Source: Lingula anatina (lineage: Eukaryota; Brachiopoda; Lingulata; Lingulida; Lingulidae). From it: 64,000 nt of DNA. Where the stretch lies: NCBI RefSeq assembly GCF_001039355.2, contig NW_019774480.1:89326-153325 (forward strand), given 5' to 3'. Each line of letters begins with the position of its first letter. Position 1 is the first letter of the stretch. Of the stretch, positions 58,080 to 64,000 are shown piece after piece. The translations under genes and the position numbers were made by a program. The notes under the pieces are model-generated. The model was not told the DNA's origin and ran no database searches. It was given only the letters and a program-made list of their open reading frames with translations.

Positions 58080-59085
58080 GGCAACAATGATTGTGGGTAT
58101 TTGTCGTCAGCTACTTTATCTAAATCATTACTGAGCGAGATCAAGAATTTTACCAAGGGGCTAGGACTTCTGAAAAGCTGTGTAGGGGGTATCCGTCACC
58201 CTTTTCCCTATGAGTTTGGTACTTTGCGTGTGATTTTAATTATTTACATAATTCAAAGCCCGTGCTTCCCATACTGCGTTGCGTTCATATAATCCGCCTC
58301 ATGCCCTTGACCTTTAAATCAGATCACGTGACTTATTGCGACCCCACTGTTGAAACACCATTTATAATAGTCAAACATATAACTGAATGATATCGTAATT
58401 TGGATTTTTAGCACTCTGGTTAGTAAATCTATTAATTTTATCCTGGCAAATACACCATATAAGTTAAAAAACACATGTTCATAAAATAATAAGAAAGCAA
58501 AATGCAATTTATGCTTTGCAACCGTTTTATTTAACCCACTTATTAAGATTTTACAGACAAAAAATATATTGGAAATACTAATAGGTAATGGAGGAAGTGA
58601 AGGAATATCAAGACAAACAGAACTGGAAACGTTAACTTAGTCTATAGGGTATAGTTCTACATCTGATACATCCAGTACGCCAACTAATACAGCTGTACTT
58701 GTGAAGCGCATCAACAAAGTATGAAGGCGCAGTTCTCTGAAATATGCCCCGATGAACCTCAGTGTTATTGTCTTATCAATATTAGGCCCAATACTACGAC
58801 CCCCGTCGCATTTTAGTCTTGGTTATAGCAAGTTAGTTACGTCTTAATTGCAATATTATTTTTGTACCCAAAAATTCATGTGAATTCATCATTAACGAAC
58901 AAAAACCCAAAAGCAGGCAGTACAGCAAAGTTAAGTCAATGGATAATATTGAAAGAATCAAAAAGTAACATTTATATATATCTTGATCACAAATAGGGAT
59001 TATATGTTTTCAAATCAAGAACGATCATCCAAACAGTCCGTCTGTAAGCTCCAGTCTACCAGCTGAACAAGGTCCAGATAGTCAT
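58080..59085 (-). other. 3' flank and 3'UTR of gene C, start of unit 3
   Basis: Similarity to the A and B 3' flanks starts near 58080 (GGCAACAATGATTGTGGGTA) and runs to the stop codon. Confidence 0.6.
58526..58531 (-). terminator. Candidate poly(A) signal, gene C
   Basis: AATAAA on the minus strand, 560 bases past the stop, in the shared context. Confidence 0.5.
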
Positions 59086-59146
59086 TTATTCTATGATATC
59101 TTCATCACCCACAATGCGGAAAGTACCACCAGTGTAGCGATTTTTG
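59086..59146 (-). CDS. Gene C last exon: LCCL C-terminus
   Basis: Encodes [19 protein letters not shown] then TAA. The most diverged of the three copies, but open. Confidence 0.85.
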
Positions 59147-62100
59147 CTGTAAAAGAATCGAGAGGTATTGACATAAAATGCTCTGAATGACAAAGATCAT
59201 TTGATTGATTTTGACGATCATTTCTTTTAAAAGGAAATTAGATATCAAAGTTCTCTTTTTGGCTGATAAAAAAAAAAATTACTCGATTCAAGAAGACTAT
59301 CAATTCCAAATAACGAGGACGTGATAATATGAAAACACTCTCTGGAATGGTAAGAAATCTGGCATTTGTCAATCTATCATCGTCTGAAAAACCATGTGTA
59401 TGTCATTAACGGATAAGGTCCTATTCAATTCAGTTGAGAGATGTATTTTTGCATTTTATAGTACTGTTACACTTTGAGAGGTCCTAACATGGAATCACAA
59501 ATCTACGATATTTACTCCCTTTCACCAATATCTATCTATCTATCTATCTATCTATATCACTTACTTTCGCGAGGTCAAACCAAAACGGGTAACTCCTTCA
59601 TAAGGGCCATCGTAGGTAAGCCCCACCGCGAGGAAAAAGCCACCTTCAGCATTTTCATCAAGACCGGCGTGGATGACAGCACGGCAGACATGGGAGTTCT
59701 GGAAATGAAGAGAGGACCAAAGGTCAACCAATAGCAACATAAGTGTGTGTATAACGTGCTCCTAAAAATATGTTTACGAAAATAACTAATTGCGTAAATA
59801 TTATGGAAAATAAACGAAAATATAATGAAGATTTTAAAAAAAGCAATAAATAAATACACAGAGCAACAAAGTAAAATCAAAATTAACATTTTTAAAGAAA
59901 ATAAGACTACATAGGTACGTAAAAAAAATAAATAATGACATTATATAAATGAGTATAAAAATGAAACGTGCAATTCAACGAGAGAGAGAGAGAAAGAGAG
60001 ATATAGAAAGGGGATATATCATTCTTAGATTGCAGTATTCCTTACTGCGGTGTAAGTATCATTGCCAAACAGTTTTCCAGCCTCGTTACATCCAGGTGGA
60101 CACCAGAACCTGGAATGAAATGCAAAATTATGTCCGCATTGTCACGCTGAATGAACTTGTAAATACACAAGGCTGCAATTGAACTGGTTGATAGAAATCA
60201 TCTTTTATGTATATGAAAAAAAAAAAACAGCACTGCACAGATCTCGTTTGTAATTTACATGAATACATCCGATACAAATTACAAAAACGATGTGTAAAAA
60301 CGCAAAAGCTTTCGGCATTAACGCTCTTCTGATGGACTGTAGAATAAATATAATATTTTATTTATTCAACTGTTCCTGTAGAAGGCGCATATTTCCAGAG
60401 CTTGGGCATTTTAATACACAGTTTTATCTTACTAATACAGATACATTTTCATCAATTTATCATTAAAAAATGACAAAAAGTGATTACCGTGAATCTAATC
60501 GTGATTAGCAGAATCACTGTCACGCATGCGCAGTTAGGCCGAATACCGGAAAAGATACCTTTCACTTACTTGCATATTACTCCGTCGTCAAGCTGAAGTT
60601 TGCCGCAGCTTCGTTTCCAATTGGTCGAACAGGTCTGCTTGAGGACATCGCAACCGTTTCCATACTTCTTCCAAGATCTGCAGCGGCAAACCTGGCCGCC
60701 GTCCGTGTAATTCAGACAATCTCCCTTGCAGCTGCGACTTTCACAAGCTAATGAAACAAAATGAAAATAATGTAACAGATTGCTTTCATTCATTATTCAG
60801 TATTTTATTCACCGTTAGAAAGGAAATAAAGATGAAGATATTTGTACGACCCCGGCACATAGTTATTATAGAATTATATAAATTGGCCAAAGAATTGATA
60901 TATTTTAAGTGTGGCCTCTTTACAAACGCTTTAAAACAAATAAGGTTATGAAGTACTAAAGTAGATCAGATAATAAAAAATAACAACGCATTTAAATTTT
61001 AGTAATTTGTTTGGCCTACTGAGTATTGAAACCAAGACGTCATGAGATTCAATTTCGTACAGTTGGATTTCTCTACTTTACTATAGACCCTTATTCATAA
61101 GTAAACAGAATATATAATTTTATTCAATTTAATACAGATGGAACAATAAAAATTACAGAGAAGTATATATATCCATAGAGTTTATTTTGACTTTAAAATC
61201 AATTGTTTCCAAATTTGTTCTTCTTTAAACTGTTCAAGATAAACCCACAATGACCTAATCCAATCCAATTAATATGTATTGCACTTACAGTTCAGACTTT
61301 TCTTGTTATACAGATGCTGCAAGTTTTTATTGGACAATTTTCAATTTTTGAATTTATCTTGGGTCAACACAGGCTGTAAATTCAGTATAAATTTTAAGAC
61401 CTATCACTTTGTGGACTTATGCTTCTTGCTATAGTATAAATGGTACTCACTTGGTAATTCTTCCTCTTCGGCTACAGCTTAAATATAAGAAATTGACTAT
61501 TATTTAGAATATTCTAAATAATATATATAATTCTGATAATATTATTTGTAACCAGCAATGAGACGGTAGTGTAGTGCGGTTATACACATATATAAGTTAT
61601 TTATATAAGGTGTACACTGTAGGATATTATAAATCAGTATGGAAATTTATCTAGTTCTTGAAGAGATGGTTCTGATATTTTAAATTTTCTGTCATATCCA
61701 TGAACACTTTTTGTCACAGTGGCTTTTCTTTATCAAATAAATGCTTCAGTTTCATTGGAATTGCTAACGTTGATTATTGCCTGAGTGTATACACATTGTA
61801 ACACAGCTCCTAAAGCTCCTAAAATACATAACTACACGTATGTTGTTTTCAAATCTATAACCAGTTAAATGACGCATGTGCATTGGGTAATACATTTGGG
61901 TACTTAACATTCAATGATTGTCTCGCCTGACCACACTTTTTTAATAATAGTCTACTTTATTCACTCACAAACGGGTGAAATAAACAAGAATGTTTGTCAT
62001 CATTAACGATAAACGTTTTACCAGTGCACGTTCTTCCGTCTCCTTCAAATCCTTCAGAGCATGCGCACTCGAAACTTCCGGCAGTGTTGATGCACACGGC

Positions 62101-63192
62101 ATCTGAATGGCAGTCGTGATCATCGTTGCTGCACTCATCGATATCTGGAAATATTCGATGTTTTAAGTACTGGGACCACAGTTACAATAGTATACGATTC
62201 TAATTATTTTTGATAGCAATTGCTTTTTTTTCTTTATATTAAGGCCCCCTGAATGCATAAAAGTTAAAAAAAAAAAAAACATGAATGAATATTGACATAT
62301 ACGCAATAAGAAATGTTGCTTTGGCAATACCTGTGCATTCCAAACCATCGCCTTCATAGCCTTCAGCGCATGCGCATTCAAAGCTACCTTCAGTGTTAGT
62401 ACACTGGGCATTGACATCACAGTTTGTGCCTGGGAGGCACTCGTCCACATCTACAACGATGACGATTATTTTATTTTATGCATATACATAGCAATGGTTT
62501 CAGTTTCGTTCAGTCTGTCCGGGGACATACCAGTCCTTTATAAACGGTACCTGCTGTCTCCCCGCTTGGCACTCAGCACTAAGGGGTTGAAGCAGGGGCC
62601 TGGTCAGGCAGTGTAGAAATGATATATTAGCTCTGAGCACCTAATATGGCAGCCGAACTGTATTCTCCCCAGGGAGGTGAGACCGTCTACAGAGTGCACC
62701 AGTGCAAAAAATGACCAGGCTTCCTTGACTTGAATATTCATTTCATTTAAATAAATAAATTTACATAATTGTATAACTTCAACCTTCGGGTTGCGATTTC
62801 CCAATAAAAATTATTATATTATTATTAAATTGTACTTTGTCCTACCTGACAGGTTTTATAAATACCTTTATATTTGTATTGAAAGTGCTCATAAAAATGT
62901 GTTTTCAGCACTCTTTAGTCTTGGAAGAAAAAAACCATTTGTAAAAAATCAAAACTTAAATAGTATCTTCCGTAAAGAGTAGAAATTTCCCAGTACATAC
63001 ACTGTACTGAATAAGAGCACGAAGTTCTCTATTTTGATGGGATAAAAACGTGAAGCTCAGTTGTCTTACCAACACACTGTCCATCGTCTCCCATGGTGTA
63101 GCCTTCTGCGCATGCGCACTCATAACTGCCCACGGTGTTGGTGCATACGGAGTTAGGCCCACAAACTTCCGATTCTTCGCACTCATTAACAT
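59086..63192 (-). CDS. Gene C: EGF-repeat / LCCL protein, 3' part only
   Basis: Eight exons are visible: 63070-63192, 62331-62450, 62022-62144, 61451-61477, 60570-60747, 60046-60109, 59565-59698, 59086-59146 (830 nt). All match gene B exon for exon, with intact GT-AG borders and continuous phase. The signal peptide, propeptide and upstream EGF exons must lie beyond 64000. In gene B the next EGF exon comes about 480 bases upstream; nothing similar is seen between 63193 and 64000, so gene C either has a longer intron or lacks that exon. Confidence 0.78.
59530..59555. repeat. (TATC)n microsatellite beside gene C donor
   Basis: Tetranucleotide tract ending about ten bases from the exon's donor site. 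Confidence 0.9.
59565..59698 (-). CDS. Gene C exon: LCCL middle
   Basis: 134 nt, [12 protein letters not shown] core followed by [19 protein letters not shown]. Confidence 0.85.
60046..60109 (-). CDS. Gene C exon: LCCL N-terminal part
   Basis: 64 nt, [20 protein letters not shown]. Acceptor ATTCCAG, donor GTAAGG. Confidence 0.85.
60570..60747 (-). CDS. Gene C exon: Cys-rich segment
   Basis: 178 nt, [20 protein letters not shown], then YGNGC and [14 protein letters not shown]. Confidence 0.85.
61451..61477 (-). CDS. Gene C exon: acidic linker
   Basis: 27 nt, AVAEEEELP. Acceptor here reads TTTAAG|CTGTAG, again with two in-frame choices. Confidence 0.6.
62022..62144 (-). CDS. Gene C exon: EGF-like ([12 protein letters not shown])
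   Basis: 123 nt, phase 1-1, six cysteines, [12 protein letters not shown]. Confidence 0.85.
62331..62450 (-). CDS. Gene C exon: EGF-like ([11 protein letters not shown])
   Basis: 120 nt, phase 1-1, six cysteines. Intact counterpart of the dead gene A exon. Confidence 0.85.
62510..62831 (+). mobile_element. SINE-like insertion in gene C intron
   Basis: Unit 1 (near 18745) and unit 2 (near 39410) run through this point uninterrupted. The insert starts near CCGGGGACATACCAGTCC, includes CTGCTGTCTCCCCGCTTGGC, and ends in an AT-rich (ATT)n tail after CCTTCGGGTTGCG. Length, lack of ORF and tail fit a SINE; I cannot show a Pol III promoter. Confidence 0.55.
63070..63192 (-). CDS. Gene C exon: EGF-like ([15 protein letters not shown])
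   Basis: 123 nt, phase 1-1, six cysteines, [17 protein letters not shown]. The most 5' gene C exon in the window. Confidence 0.85.
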
Positions 63193-64000
63193 CTACATGA
63201 GAAAAATGGCCCATTTACAAATGTTTAAGTTGAGGAATGGATTTTAGCTTCACGCACAGTATCACTGTATTTCATTAAAACAAACAAAAATAATGATTAC
63301 ACAACAATCAAGACGTAATGCCAGTGGCCGTTACCTAATTATCCCTGTAAGGTCCGTTTTGTTACTCAGTTTGTAAGTACCTGTTTACGCCAAAGCAAAC
63401 CAGAGAGAGGCATTTCATAATATCTCCCCCCACCCGAAAAAAAAAAACCTGGACATATCCATGAGAACATTTTGTCACAGTGGTTTTTCTTTATTAAATA
63501 AACTTTTTCAGTTTCATTGGAATTACTGACGTTTATTATATGCCTTTAAGTATAAAAGCTGTCTTATTCCAAGAAAAAATGTCTTTCTGATATCTTGTCA
63601 AACGAATAACTCATAAAAAATAAAGACAACTATATCCAACTAAATAAAAATACGACTAATTATACAGAACAATGCAAAATTATCGGTGAAAAAACACATA
63701 AAAATAAGCAATTTACTTAACTCATGAAACTATATGTTAAAAAGACACGGAAAAATAAAGGATGAATAATAAGAGAAAAACAATGTAAATCACGAAAAAA
63801 TAAATGAGAAACCCAAAACCTATGAAAGAAGATCGAGAAATAAAACTCACACCTACTCGAAAGATGTCTTTCTCCAAGACATATGACAAACGACAAACGT
63901 CTTTCTGACAGAGTGTAAAATGAAAAACTGATCTTCGGAAAGAGAGAATAGGAACAAAGAACACGAACCCTCGAAAAACTCGGAACCTTTCGAAAAAAAA
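63193..64000. other. Gene C intron sequence to window end
   Basis: Follows the A and B introns for about 250 bases, then diverges. About 63458-63540 repeats 61697-61780 (TTTTGTCACAGTGG, TTTCATTGGAATT). No exon seen. Confidence 0.5.

Noticed and set aside
57847-58156. ORFs rich in Tyr/Ile and Val/Cys or Thr/His
   Set aside because: Both strands of the (TA)n(TG)n microsatellite.

Overview
The window is non-coding-rich, AT-rich animal nuclear DNA with spliced genes, GT-AG introns, many microsatellites and several transposon families. Secreted EGF/LCCL proteins, a LINE, a Tc1-type element and Harbinger- and hAT-like elements point to a bilaterian invertebrate. I lean to a marine lophotrochozoan (mollusc or brachiopod), but that is inference. 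One N at 51239 shows this is an assembled scaffold.

Region 1 (1-14.4 kb). A hAT-like terminus opens the window. A 5'-truncated LINE sits on the minus strand at 1847-3884, inside a block duplicated at about 11.8-12.8 kb. The plus strand carries an intact 741-codon ORF (5567-7792) for a multi-pass membrane protein I cannot name. A six-copy 43-bp minisatellite (8821-9063) and a 370-bp tandem duplication (about 9560-10165) follow. The rest is mostly featureless.

Region 2 (about 14.4-64 kb) is a tandem array of three copies of one minus-strand gene, which I call A, B and C. I rebuilt the splice sites by hand, and the reading phase is consistent across every junction. The predicted protein is: signal peptide, short propeptide ending in a furin-type RSKR site, a variable series of calcium-binding EGF-like domains with one exon each (all phase 1-1), an acidic linker, a Cys-rich exon, and a three-exon C-terminal LCCL-like domain. 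Gene A (25843 to 15458) comes to about 629 residues, gene B (46444 to 36167) to about 616. Gene C (from beyond 64000 to 59086) shows only its 3' half.

The duplicated unit includes flanking DNA: unit 1 is about 14.4-32.8 kb, unit 2 about 32.8-58.0 kb, and unit 3 runs from about 58.0 kb past the window end. Comparing units reveals events after duplication. Unit 1 has a Tc1-type element with perfect TIRs and an EGF exon that lost both splice sites. Unit 2 has a Harbinger-like element with a nested MITE, a fold-back insertion, a local triplication and two other insertions. Unit 3 has a SINE-like insertion. Genes A and B differ in EGF count because single exons were gained, trimmed or lost without breaking frame. 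The most interesting system here is this tandem, exon-shuffling EGF-LCCL family.
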